Of a DNA stretch of 21,421 nt, positions 8,088 to 16,852 are shown piece after piece. Source of the DNA: Mesaphorura yosii (Eukaryota; Arthropoda; Collembola; Poduromorpha; Tullbergiidae); contig WIXG01000790.1 in NCBI GenBank assembly GCA_009869945.1, positions 1 to 21,421 of the forward strand. The letters are read 5' to 3'. The position numbers and the translations under genes were made by a program. The notes under the pieces are model-generated. The model worked only from the letters and a program-made list of their open reading frames with translations, made no database searches and was not told the origin of the DNA. Every line of letters starts with the position of its first letter. The stretch's first letter is position 1.

Positions 8088-8600
8088 AATAAGTTAAAAA
8101 TTGTCCGGCTCATGGGAGCTCACTTGTACGAATGAAGGAAACACGAATTCAAATGAAACCTTATATTGACAATGATTGTTCGCTAATTTCCTGGAGAAGG
8201 TAAAGTGAATCATCCCTCTTGGCTGACCACACTGACCAGCACGGCAGCCGTACGCTTCGCTTGCGTTCCATTCACAATGTGCCTGGATAAAGTGGTGTTG
8301 CAAGTGTGATGGCATGCAATGCGACACGCAACAATTTGCTTCCAAGTTAACAAAAAAACTCCAAAAGCGAGTCAAATATCAAAGCACTAATTTAATCACG
8401 AATGGCACGATCAAGGTAAAGGTCAAAAATGCAAAAAATCATTGCATTTAGTTCAACAGCTTACTCACTTGCTTAGTCTAAGCGTAACAGTAGCTTTGAT
8501 TTCTGAACTGAACCAACGTCAGCATAAATGAATGACAATTGTTGCAATTTTAGAATCACGAAATGATGAAATGATCTAATCCTAAAAAATTGTCAAGATA
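8088..8600. other. Intergenic, probable promoter and 5' UTR of the protease gene
   Basis: No convincing coding sequence. A 93-codon minus-strand ORF ends just before the protease start but shows no domain logic or splice link. I see no repeat. Confidence 0.4.
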
Positions 8601-8610
8601 CAATTAAGAG

Positions 8611-8616
8611 TTTATT
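8611..8616 (-). promoter_or_regulatory. AATAAA polyadenylation signal of the decayed protease paralogue
   Basis: Minus-strand AATAAA 35 nt beyond the TAG of the terminal TM exon (8651). Confidence 0.5.
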
Positions 8617-8650
8617 GGGGCACTGTTCAATTTCGCTTTCGTGAGGTATT

Positions 8651-9809
8651 CTAAAAGCTCCCCGGTCTTATTAACAGACCCAGAAGAGATCCGAAGAACA
8701 CAATAACGAGTAGGAAAAGTAGCCAATTTAGTCTTCTACACAGGAAATAACATCCGAGCAGGCCGAGTCAGTCAACACCAATAAATGCGGACAACTTGTA
8801 AGCAGCACGCAAAGGAATGAACACTGAATCACTGAATAATTTTTGCTTATTATGGAATGAGTCATTCTTCATAATGCAGAGCAATAACCAAAAATGTTAT
8901 CTTGCTTTGTGCTTAGTTGACATTTCTTCTTTTACTTGTGAGAGCCTGGATGCAGAGTCTGTATGAATTAGATAAAATTTCAAGACAAAGAGAAAGAAGA
9001 ATCAGCGAGTAAACACAACAGCGAATTCGTGTCTCAAACGTGGAGAGCACGATTATTGCTTCGTTTAACCAAGATCGATCTTGCAGCTCAGTACAAAATT
9101 TGCCCAAGCACCCTGAACTTTGTGAATCGTTCCCCGAATTCGAGCGATTGTCTGCTTTCCTGCACTCATGGTTAGCACATTTCTTGAAGCCAGCTTGACA
9201 TGGAGAACCAGTAGCACATGAGAAGTACCGCGTTAATCATAATACAGTTGATAAATATAGTGATCTCAGTAACTTCGTACAACATAAACGGAAAGACTTC
9301 CCAAGATCCGCATACTTCATTCGGCAATAGCGATGAATAGAAGTTGGCAGGGGTTGAGAATGAAGTATCCTGCAATCATGACGTCTTGAAACAGGCTAAG
9401 TGTTGGCCAGTAACTGAGCCAGAGTTCACAGAGCTTGACCTTGATGGATTTCTGCATGCATTGGGGAGACCTTTCAGCGAACTCTGAAATCCAATAATTC
9501 GAAGCAGATTATCGACTCAAAGACGACAATTACAAGCACTTTACAAACTTACCAGTACAGATTAACCGGTGCAGCTGTAAGAAAAGGTTAATCGTCACCT
9601 TAACCAACGCGTATGCAGCGCAATGCATGCGGTTGTTCGTACGAGAGATATGAGACAAGCTCTTCTGCGTTGTGGCCTGTGCTGTGGATGGCTACAATTG
9701 CATTGTCATTATTACAGTACGCGTACGGTAACAGTGATTTGACAAATAGTGTGATTGTGTCATTTTTTTTCCGTACGTCCGGCATGTGAAAGCATCGATG
9801 TCTCGTGGT
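8651..9809 (-). pseudogene. Decayed, 5'-truncated paralogue of the membrane trypsin-LDLa-TM gene
   Basis: Fragments follow the same order as the intact gene downstream. Fragment 1 (9809-about 9600) follows the acceptor CTCAATTTTCAG and contains RCFHMPDVRKKNDT, then NNDNAIVAIHSTGHNAEELV and EQPH, which parallels FVHEEYNDT, then YDVALLVLN, NELV and EPHH in the intact protein. It ends at the corresponding exon border. A 22-nt piece (LHRLICT) has perfect flanking AG and GTAAGT sites. A further piece includes QDVMIAGY, resembling the trypsin 'MICAGY'. An LDLa-like stretch, CQAGFKKCANHEC, continues with Cys-to-Ser changes. The last exon (8735-8651) follows TTTCCTGTGTAG and encodes a TM helix, LNWLLFLLVIVFFGSLLGLL, then a stop. 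The catalytic Ser motif and the N-terminal half are absent. Frame breaks lie between the pieces. The paralogy is inferred from order and spacing more than from identity. Confidence 0.5.
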
Positions 9810-9835
9810 CTGAAAATTGAGATCTTGATCTTGGC

Positions 9836-11971
9836 ATGGACATTCTGAACCTAGTCACCGTGACCGCAACCGTGCCCCTACACGTCCAGTACTTTGCCAG
9901 TACCGAACGTGCTGCCGACTACGACGCCATGCTACAGGAGAAACGCAGCGGGGATGGGAACGAACTCCGAGCACCGCTGCCAGATCAAGAACAGGAGCTA
10001 AAACTTCATTGTGTGTACGTCAAAATGCTGTGTAAATGCGTAATCATGTGTAATCCTGTTTCTTCTTGCTTTCCTTCGGATTGCAGTTTGCGCAGGCACC
10101 GCAGGATGCGTTGTCGCTGCTCGTCTGGCCGTCCACTTCAGCGTGCTTCTGCTTGAAAGCGGAGGCGATCCCACGCCAGCTTCGGACATCCCGGCGGTTT
10201 GGCAGCCCGTGTCCGCCGACCGAGTCACGAACTCTTGGTTCAGGGGGCAGCTGCAGCGGCGTGGACCATATGCACGTACTCGTGGGCGTGGAGTGCAAGT
10301 CTTCAGCGTGGGCAAGATGCTGGACGGTTCGGGCTCACACAATGGCTGTGTGCACTACCGTGGGTCGCCCCGTGACTATGAACACTGGGCGAACTTGGCC
10401 AGGTACCGGAGCTGGGGCTACACGGCCGTGTTGGAATACTTCAGGCGGAGAGGTCTACGTGGGTGTGGAAAAACTCCGTGATTTTGTCTCCGGCATTCAA
10501 GCATGGGAGACGGAGCAGGAGCAGTACGGCACGGGTGGCCCACTCACCCTGGACGTGGACACCCCGCCTATTCTACCTCTCTGGTTTCAGGCCGGCCGGG
10601 AGCTTGGCTACGCCACCGGGGTCCATTCGAACGGGCCCTAGCGGCCAGGGCTCCATGCCATGCAGATGCTCGTGAGGTGGAGGCGACGCGTGAGCTCGTA
10701 TACGGGATTTATTCGCGACTGGTACAAACACGATTACCATGGCAACGAAAACCGGTTGCTGCACATGCTGCGTACAGCAGGTGCTATTCGACACCCTAGG
10801 CGAGGGGAAACAACCACGAGCCGTTGGAGTCACCTTCGTGCGTCACGGTCGCGGTCCGTACTGCGCCCACGCATGGGGTGAGGTGGTCGTCTCCGGTGGC
10901 GCGATCCGATCTCCGCTCTTGCTCCAAAAATCAGGGATCTCGCCGCGTGCCGTCCTGGCTGCCGCCTGCATTCGGCCGAGAGGATGTGGGCCGTAACCTG
11001 GTCGACCACGAAGCCCTGGGGCTCGGGCCCTTCCAGGTCGGCGAGACCGTATTTACCCCGCCTCAGGGTGGAGGACTCCGCCTAGCTTCTTCTTTACACC
11101 CAGACTGGTGAAGGACTGCTTGGCAGGCTACACACACGGCATCAAGCCATTTTCGTCTCGGATCACGCGAATCGGGCGGCGCGTGAGAACGGCACGTACG
11201 CTGACTGCCCAGACACTTTAATCACACTGGACACGGTCCCCGCTGGTTTCCAGGCCGCCCGGGCGGGAGCCCAGGAGTCCCTTAACATATACGTCCTGAA
11301 TCCAAGACGCTGGGCTCCATCACGCTGGACCCGCACGCCTGGCGAGCCGGTGTTCGAGACGATAAATGACTGGCCGTAATCGACTTCCAGTTGCTTTCGA
11401 ACCCCGAAGACGTGAATGTGCTTGTGGAGGAGATTCGATTCGCCTTGGCTGTGATGGAGAACACGACCGCGTTCCAGTCGCTCGGGGCCACGTACGCGGG
11501 GATGCGTCGAACATGTTTTCCGGTCGGACGAGTACTGGCGGTGTGTTGTGGTTTAGGAGGTTTGGAACTGGATCCATCTGGGCGGCACCTGCGCCATGGG
11601 CACGGGCGCTATCGCCGTGCTGGACGCGAAGCTGAGGGTGATTGGCGTGCAGGCGCGTTATTGACGCCTCCGCCATGCCAGTGGTTCCGAATGGGAACAC
11701 CAGCGCCCCCACGCTGATGCTGGCTGAGAAGGGAGCGGATGAGACATTGAAGGAGCACGTGGGGCAAGACATGAATCATCAGAGTCAGAGTCGGACTCAG
11801 GGCGAGGCGCCGTCAGCGAAGAAGAGCTCAGCCACCGGACCGGACTCGGACACAGGAGCCGAATCTCACGGAAACGTGGTCGAGGACAATACAAGCTGGA
11901 TAATCCCAAGCTCCACGATCCCCGTAACTATTTACTTGAGTATAATTTATTTTATGATTTTCGCCATTTAA
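9836..11971 (+). pseudogene. GMC oxidoreductase (glucose-dehydrogenase-like) pseudogene, many frameshifts
   Basis: Family landmarks occur in order but in changing frames. ATG 9836 leads to a short N-terminal frame. A possible intron follows (GTACGT or GTGTGT near 10011-10020 to TTGCAG 10086). Then come the FAD-binding start CAGTAGCVVAARL with VLLLESGGDP, GKMLDGSGSHNGCVHYRGSP, GTGGPLTLDV with GRELGY, VVVSGGAIRSPLLLQKSGIS (GMC signature 2 with its last Gly changed), GRNLVDHEALG, LSNPEDVNVLVEEIRFAL, the active-site region HLGGTCAMGTGAIAVLDAKL, and finally DASAMPVVPNGNTSAPTLML. After the last block a tail ends in a hydrophobic stretch near TIYLSIIYFMIF (11971). The first Gly of the GxGxxG loop is Cys. 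Stops interrupt the frame at about 10640, 11370, 11557 and 11662. The family uses FAD to oxidise sugars or alcohols, usually extracellularly in arthropods. At least five breaks make a functional product very unlikely. Confidence 0.85.
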
Positions 11972-12117
11972 TTGTGCATCACATTAAATTGGAGCCCAGT
12001 GGTGGCGCCGAGCACAGGTTGATGACTAATTAGTAATTAGGCTGATGATTAAATATCTCATTACAATATACATACATATATTATATATTATATTTACTAT
12101 ATATACCAAGTTCTTTA
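11972..12117. other. AT-rich intergenic with TA-repeat tract
   Basis: Positions about 12065-12110 are nearly pure A/T with ATATAC, CATATATTATATATTA and TATATA tracts, a degenerate TA microsatellite between a pseudogene and the 3' end of the minus-strand four-TM gene. Confidence 0.5.
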
Positions 12118-12689
12118 CTAATTGTGTGCTTTTCGTTCGGAATGCCACAATTTCAACAGAATAAGCACTGTGAGACACGAATGAAGAAAATTAAGTAGGG
12201 CCGTGCCAAGAAATATGGGCGTCCTCTCCTGGTCTCGTTTCTCCAACGGTCGGTAAAAGTACGCGTTCCTGGCCCACGGCAGAATAAAGGCGACTGTGAC
12301 TGCTGCACCGGCCAAAATGATAAGAGGCAGCCAGAGCCAGATCTTGAGTCTCGTGAAGAGCCTCAGGACTGCGCCAATCAGCTGCAATGCGCCCGCCGCT
12401 AAGCCCAAACTAGCCGAGACAACGCACGCTTTGGCCTCCTTCCCAGTCCCGCATGGATTCCATGGCAGGGGGTATGGCCTAGGCGTGCAGGAGTTCTTCC
12501 ACCTGTCATGCCACTCGTCGAGGAACAACGCAGAGACGACGATGAGCAAGACGGAGACCACCTGAATCATGTCAATGAGATAGGCAGAGGCATAGAAATA
12601 GAAATGCGTAATGGACTTACGACTGTGGTCCCCACCAGAATCAGGGTGACCCTTGCCGGGGTCGGTTGGCAACCCTGTCGAGGACCCAT
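12118..12689 (-). CDS. Four-TM membrane protein, claudin/PMP22-like
   Basis: A two-exon model: exon 1 12689-12621 (MGPRQGCQPTPARVTLILVG...), then a 59-nt intron (GTAAGT to ATGATTCAG, with a CTCATTGAC branch-like site), phase 0, and exon 2 12561-12118; total 170 aa. Splicing completes the first TM helix across the junction (LILVGTTV | VVSVLLIVVSALFL), which favours this model over the unspliced 184-aa frame whose N-terminus is intron sequence. TM2 is in ACVVSASLGLAAGALQLIG, TM3 in LWLPLIILAGAAVTVAFIL, TM4 in LLNFLHSCLTVLILL. The first extracellular loop has EWHDRWKNSC and PWNPC, similar in spirit to the W..W..C..C signature of the PMP22/claudin superfamily. No closer assignment can be supported. 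Termini are predicted cytoplasmic, with a basic tail SERKAHN. Confidence 0.65.
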
Positions 12690-13103
12690 TGAAGCCTCAA
12701 ATTGAATAAAAGGAGAGCACGAACAGACAGACAAACTCTGACAGTGGATTCAGGTCCGGCTATCGAGCTCATACAAGAGATAAAATCCCTTTGTGCAATA
12801 CGGTGGTGGTTGAAGTTCTATGCTAATATTGGTTGATTACGCCTAGGCAAGACAGGTGGATGCAAGTTTGGAGGGTTATATGGCGATGCAGCGATACGGG
12901 AGAAATTTGTTAATTACGAAATTGGAATGTACCGGCGGTGAATCAATCACAAGACTGAAATGCCCATACACCATAATTATAGTTGCAATCACAGTCAGCT
13001 GTAATTTTATGCAACTGCTACAACTGAGCAGCTGGATCCGACCGTGTAGCAATCATGTCTCTGGCAATCTGACAATTTATTATGCAGTATAAATGCTCTC
13101 TGG
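12690..13103. other. Intergenic, nothing recognised
   Basis: It contains the upstream flank of the four-TM gene and the 3' flank of the Cys-rich gene. A 78-codon plus-strand ORF at 12856 shows no domain features. On the minus strand the Cys-rich gene has no AATAAA close to its stop. Confidence 0.35.
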
Positions 13104-13363
13104 TCAGCATCCACGACAAACTGCTTCACAAAGCACACGGCAGGGTACAGTGAAAATGATTTGGCAGCAGCATGCGCAAACACATTCCGTGCAGGTGCGA
13201 CCGCTGTAGTCACCACAGCCACAGCAGCAGTTTGAACTTGTCAGATCTCTGTCTTCAGTTGTACCAAAGTACGACTTCTGGATCTCATTTCCAATTGTTA
13301 TTTCTTTGTCCACGTCCACGTCTGATGGCAATGGCTCACTGGTCACGGCCATCACCACGTCTT
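13104..13363 (-). CDS. Small cysteine-rich protein (82 aa), unknown family
   Basis: An exon begins at 13363 after a strong acceptor (CTTGCTTTTGCTTACAG). The first Met (13352, context GTGATGGCC) opens an 82-aa protein ending at 13104. Residues 1-40 are acidic (SDVDVDKEITIGNE). The second half is packed with Cys: NCCCGCGDYSGRTC, then TECVCACCCQIIF and CRVLCEAVCRGC, 16 Cys within about 42 residues. No signal peptide, so a cytosolic, metal-binding or palmitoylated membrane-associated role is conceivable; the Cys clusters flanking IIFTV look like a lipid-modified or hairpin segment. A non-coding first exon probably lies upstream: an AAAAATGGCATAAG|GTAATG donor at about 13445 contains only a two-codon ORF. 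I do not recognise a family; the spacing fits neither classical metallothionein nor the I-mfa domain well. Confidence 0.55.
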
Positions 13364-13379
13364 CTGTAAGCAAAAGCAA

Positions 13380-13740
13380 GCGGGAGCTTCAAAACTCGAT
13401 TACACGTCAATCGGTCCCGAAATTGATTAACTGATGCATTACCTTATGCCATTTTTCTAGTATTAGTACAAGATCCTTTCCTTCCCGGGCAGTGGGGAAC
13501 ACGAAAAACTCCACATCAACGCTTCATTAGTCCAGTGGCCCAAGTCCAACGAGTAGAGTAGCGAGCGAACACGTTCGCAGCACGATGTGTGTGTGTAAAG
13601 CCTAGCGCTAGGCAGTGAGACACAAAACGTACACCTTATCTAAACTGATATGTGCTTGTACTTTGTATAGTACAGATAATGGTACTGATGGCAGGCATTG
13701 TATTGGCCTTTGTTGCGCAAATAAATTAAACTCTGTCTGC
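13380..13740. other. Intron/5' UTR region of the Cys-rich gene and intergenic sequence
   Basis: No coding sequence is supported. It holds the likely donor at about 13445 and the upstream region of the Cys-rich gene, with a GTGTGTGTGT tract at 13588-13597 and a CCTAGCGCTAGG palindrome at 13602-13613. Confidence 0.35.
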
Positions 13741-13751
13741 CTAAAACAACC

Positions 13752-13757
13752 TTTATT
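13752..13757 (-). promoter_or_regulatory. AATAAA polyadenylation signal of the lipase gene
   Basis: Minus-strand AATAAA about 90 nt beyond the lipase stop at 13848. Confidence 0.5.
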
Positions 13758-13847
13758 ACATTTTGCTTATTGATTGTTTTTGCAAAGGATAAAATGCCTG
13801 ATGCCATGCCCATGCCAATGAAATGCAAGCTTCGTGGTTTTGCTTCA

Positions 13848-14620
13848 CTAAAGTGATTTTTGTTCAATCACAAATGGCCACTCTGCCGTGGTTCGAAGGT
13901 GGAACTTTCCTCGTGCTCTGCATGAATATTGAGAATAGGTCAATGCTGCACAATTCTCCGTTCTGTTCTTCTGACATGAATGGCGTCAATTTTCTTACGT
14001 AGCTGGTGGGCAACCCGCGACATGGCCCATGTTCGCAGTCACAGCGCAGGGACAATTTCCGGTCGCGTACTGGTCCCAGTTCTCACACTCACAACCACGG
14101 AAAAGCCGGAAAGGAATATCGCATGGGTGAATCGACGCGTGATACAGCTCAAGAGCCCGAAAATGCCCACACGTGACCAACAGGTCCAGTCCGCACCCAG
14201 TCTGCTTTGTGACCCCGTTCGGGAAGACGTCCGCCGTCCCAACCGCGCCCGTAATCCCCAACAGTCCAGCCGAAGTGTGAATGATGTCTACGAATTGGGC
14301 GCTGGTCGCGGAAATTCGTTCCGATTCGCAAGCATTCGCAAAGCGGGCCAGTTGGATCCAGCCCTGTAATGGGGGGCAGAGCCCTCACACCACCGCCGTA
14401 CCGCTCCTTGTACATGAGTCCGGCCATGCCGAGCATCTGTGCACCCAGACTGTAGCAGATGAGGTGTGCGGATTCGAATGATGTGTCTCCTTGGCTCAGG
14501 ATGATGTTGATGAATTCTACAGTGACTGCTGCAACACTTGCCGTTGGCGGCGAAACGTATGCAAAACACGGCACCGGCAACGGCAGGTACGAGGATTTGC
14601 TGTGCACGGTCACGACCTTC
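13848..14620 (-). pseudogene. Pancreatic-type (lipase/vitellogenin superfamily) lipase, 5'-truncated, one frameshift
   Basis: From high to low coordinates: SKSSYLPLP; HLICYSLGAQMLGMAG (nucleophile elbow, normally GxSxG, here CYSLG); ITGLDPTGP (catalytic Asp). A one-base loss in a C run (plus-strand GGG at 14345-14347) then changes frame. It continues as AQFVDIIHTSAGLLG, ADVFPNGV, CGHFRALELYHASI (catalytic His) and MGHVAGCPP. An 80-nt intron (13997-13918; GTAAGA...TTCATGCAG) joins to ARGKFHLRTTAEWPFVIEQ, the end of the lipase fold, with TAG at 13848. Ser, Asp and His are all present but split across the shift. Nothing upstream of about 14620 matches the N-terminal half: that DNA encodes a receptor on the other strand. 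The family hydrolyses acylglycerols or phospholipids and is secreted. A sequencing or assembly error could explain the frameshift but not the missing N-terminus. Confidence 0.72.
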
Positions 14621-15359
14621 GTCGTGGTTGGTCTAATTGGGGCTCCAACCGGACTACCCTTGACCACGCTGATCGTGTACATAACGCAATGTGACCTTGG
14701 CCTAATCTCAACCGCGTTCCCCGTTTGCGATGGGCGCCAGCATGTTTCCTGGCAACATGTGCTCTGGTCAGCTCTGTTGCAGTACCTTGTCTTTAACATG
14801 CTGATTCAGCTGATTGTTCTGTGCGGGTTTCTTGGGTTTGTCATGTTGGTGGTTAGCAACCGAATTCTGACCGACCTGAGTCGACCTGTCGGTGCATCCT
14901 GCATCAAACCCGAGTACCGAACACACAAACACTTTTTGCGCATGTACAGATACGAGTATTGCCACATACAGCTCCTGGACGAAATATTGCGCTCCCATTT
15001 AGTCGTCGTCTTGCTGCTGATTGCCTTCTTCCTCGTCGGTGACCTTTTTTTACCTGATTCGTGGCCACTTGAATGCGGTGGGCAGCCTGCTGCTGGGTGC
15101 CGCGTTGCTCTTTGCTCTCTTTGATTTCCTTGTGGTGGCCATTGTCGTAGGGGAGATGGCGTCAGCACTGAATAATCTCATTCACCAGAAGCAGCACATC
15201 AAGGAACTACCAACAAAATACGTGCAGGTCTGTTACAGGGCTTGTGCCCCAATTAAGGTTCAGATTGGCACCTTTTGCGCCTTTACAAGGCACGCACCTC
15301 TCCAAATGATTTATCGAATGCTTGATGCTCTTGTTACACTACTATGCTCAACAAAATGA
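14600..15359 (+). pseudogene. Arthropod 7TM chemoreceptor (gustatory-receptor-like), N-truncated, frameshifted
   Basis: About 250 residues that line up with the second half of the intact receptor at 16853-18127: TM segments around FVVVGLIGAPTGLPL, NMLIQLIVLCGFLGFVML, VVVLLLIAFFLV and LLLGAALLFALFDFLVVAI, a loop with YRYEYCHIQLLDEIL (intact: IYRQMHVLHKVSKALL), and a C-terminus RACAPIKVQIGTFCAF ending MLDALVTLLCSTK. The frame changes at a T7 run (15045-15051); six Ts would restore it, so this may be a homopolymer error or a real lesion. The first ~150 residues (TM1-TM2/3) are missing: upstream DNA is the antisense of the lipase. A 5' exon could be elsewhere, but no clear acceptor is visible. 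These receptors are ligand-gated cation channels or subunits in sensory neurons. Confidence 0.65.
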
Positions 15360-15412
15360 AGTTTAATAGAACTTGAATCTCATCAAAGGTCTCGCAAATT
15401 AAAATTTGCAAA

Positions 15413-15418
15413 TTTATT
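15413..15418 (-). promoter_or_regulatory. AATAAA overlapping the stop codon of the PDZ gene
   Basis: The minus-strand reading CAA-TAA-A places AATAAA across the stop codon, so cleavage would leave a 3' UTR of only about 10-30 nt. Confidence 0.45.
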
Positions 15419-16643
15419 GCGCTAGATTTAATTGATAACAAGATTTAGATTTGGGTTTTGATTTTTTAATCAGGTTAATAGGTTTCGGAGTCCACGTGGG
15501 CACAATTTCCCTGCATGCGACTTGCAGTGTGAGAGTCCCGGACTTGATACTCTTGAAAATTCCAAGAACCTCTCCATGTGTGCAGTCTGAAAGTGGATAG
15601 CCGTTGATTGACAAAATCTCGTCACCTTCGACCAGAATTTTGTCTTCTGCTGCTTGTCCGTACGGGAGAAAGCGCTTGACGAAGACTCCGCTCCGCGCGC
15701 TTGAGGCGTTTACACGACCGACGAATGTGCAGCCAAGACCTTTTCTGTTCTCGCCCTTGATGAAACAGACTGCAAAGATGGACAAAGATTTCAGTGCCGT
15801 TCTTGAAACTGGCGCAGGCACCACGGCCATCGATGGCAGTGCTCTGATTTCAGGACGCGGTACCTGGCGACGGTCTCGAATTTTGTTTCGCAGTCGTACT
15901 GATGGCGCTGGCACGTTTTCTGATTCTTTAGCCACTGGAGCCAGCACGTTGGAAATGGCAGGACTGGCCTCGCTTGGATAATCGCGCTTCTGTTCCTGGT
16001 CCATCTCTTTATTCACAACAATTGCAGTCCTGTAAAGACAAAGGGAGGAAGGTCCCAGCGAGCTTGGAGGCTCGGGCTGACCAGGTGCATCTGCGAAATT
16101 TTCGGGCAGTGGGGCACCCTGATCCTCCACTTTGTCAATCCGGAATGACCTCTGAGGGGATTTGTGACCGTTGCGCCCAGCATCACTCTCGTACCCACTT
16201 TCCTCAATCTCGGACGAACTCCTGGAGCTCAATTTCCTTCTTTGCTCACTCTTTGAAAGGCCCTGACTAGAACTCGTGCTGGCAGCACTGGAGGTTGAAA
16301 TTTCGTCCTCCTCCTCCTTTTTGGCTGTGGTTAACAGGTGATGGAGGATGTCGCCGATCGAGCAGCTCCGTTGACGCGTGACCAGGTAATTTGGATGCTC
16401 TGTTGTCACGTGAATTGAGTGAGGTTTGGGTTCTTCGGATGACAGGTCTTCTGCCGCAGACTCCTCCAGTGAACTCAGTTTGGATCGAATGTAATTGTAA
16501 GGGAAGCCGGGCCTTTTGACGATCTGAACCGTGGACTTATGGACAGACAGCTGCGTTGTATACGAGGCGCTGGAGTAAACTGCAGTATGCGTTGAGGTCT
16601 TGCAGGTGGTGTTCCACAAGTGACATGGAAGACAAGTTGTCAC
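15414..16643 (-). CDS. PDZ-domain protein, single C-terminal PDZ, Ser-rich N-terminal region
   Basis: A 409-codon frame. Residues ~110-170 are Ser/Glu-rich and disordered (EEEDEISTSSAAS, SSRSSSEIEESGYESD). The PDZ domain occupies about residues 293-382: GLGCTFVG is the carboxylate-binding loop, followed by VFVKRFLPYGQAA, ILVEGDEILSINGYPL and THGEVLGIFKSIKSGTLTL. The short tail is Lys-rich. No TM segment, so a cytoplasmic scaffold binding C-terminal peptides is expected. The domain resembles those of IL16/PDZD2-like proteins, but I would not name an orthologue. A possible intron lies inside the frame (acceptor CTTTGTCTTTACAG before ACTGCAATTG, about 16030) without a clear donor. The true start is uncertain: the first Met is in a poorly conserved Cys/Thr-rich segment, and a 5' exon may be missing. 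Confidence 0.7.
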   Translation of the reverse strand: MTTCLPCHLWNTTCKTSTHTAVYSSASYTTQLSVHKSTVQIVKRPGFPYNYIRSKLSSLEESAAEDLSSEEPKPHSIHVTTEHPNYLVTRQRSCSIGDILHHLLTTAKKEEEDEISTSSAASTSSSQGLSKSEQRRKLSSRSSSEIEESGYESDAGRNGHKSPQRSFRIDKVEDQGAPLPENFADAPGQPEPPSSLGPSSLCLYRTAIVVNKEMDQEQKRDYPSEASPAISNVLAPVAKESENVPAPSVRLRNKIRDRRQVPRPEIRALPSMAVVPAPVSRTALKSLSIFAVCFIKGENRKGLGCTFVGRVNASSARSGVFVKRFLPYGQAAEDKILVEGDEILSINGYPLSDCTHGEVLGIFKSIKSGTLTLQVACREIVPTWTPKPINLIKKSKPKSKSCYQLNLAQ

Positions 16644-16800
16644 AATTGGTTGCCCTGGTCAGAAATGAGTCGGGAGTCCGAGACGGCTCTTCGGTTTCTT
16701 ATTTTTGCCCAGGAGGGCCTCCTTCGTCCTTAACCCTCATAAAGTGCCCACATTTGGCCGCAACAAATTGCGAAGTGATTCGACACGACTCAATTCATGC
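16644..16800. other. Short intergenic between the PDZ and chemoreceptor genes
   Basis: Upstream flank of the PDZ gene merging into the 3' flank of the receptor; no gene seen. Confidence 0.4.
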
Positions 16801-16803
16801 TAT

Positions 16804-16813
16804 TTTATTTATT
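16804..16813 (-). promoter_or_regulatory. Overlapping AATAAATAAA polyadenylation signals of the chemoreceptor gene
   Basis: Two overlapping AATAAA hexamers on the minus strand, about 40 nt past the receptor stop at 16853. Confidence 0.55.
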
Positions 16814-16852
16814 GGTATGCCATCAATAGTTAACTGGTTTGTTTTGACATGG

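Noticed and set aside
8094..8375. 93-codon minus-strand ORF as a 5' exon of the protease
   Set aside because: The protease already has a good start and signal peptide at 8060, and this frame ends in a stop with no donor site linking it.
11320..11772. 150-codon minus-strand ORF
   Set aside because: Antisense of the GMC remnant; Arg/Pro/Ser-rich texture is typical of the mirror of GC-rich coding sequence.
12065..12110. TA-rich tract as a promoter or origin
   Set aside because: It is a simple degenerate TA repeat lying between the 3' ends of two units; nothing else supports a function.
13104..13363. Calling the Cys-rich protein a metallothionein or I-mfa-domain protein
   Set aside because: Cys spacing and the hydrophobic IIFTV break do not match either family well enough by eye.
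14149..14799. 216-codon minus-strand ORF taken as an intact protein
   Set aside because: Only its middle part is lipase. The N-terminal third is the antisense of the chemoreceptor, and the C-terminal third is out of frame after the one-base shift.
14459..15124. 221-codon plus-strand ORF taken as a complete receptor
   Set aside because: Its first ~45 codons are antisense to the lipase, and its last ~25 are out of frame after the T7 run; only the middle aligns with the receptor family.
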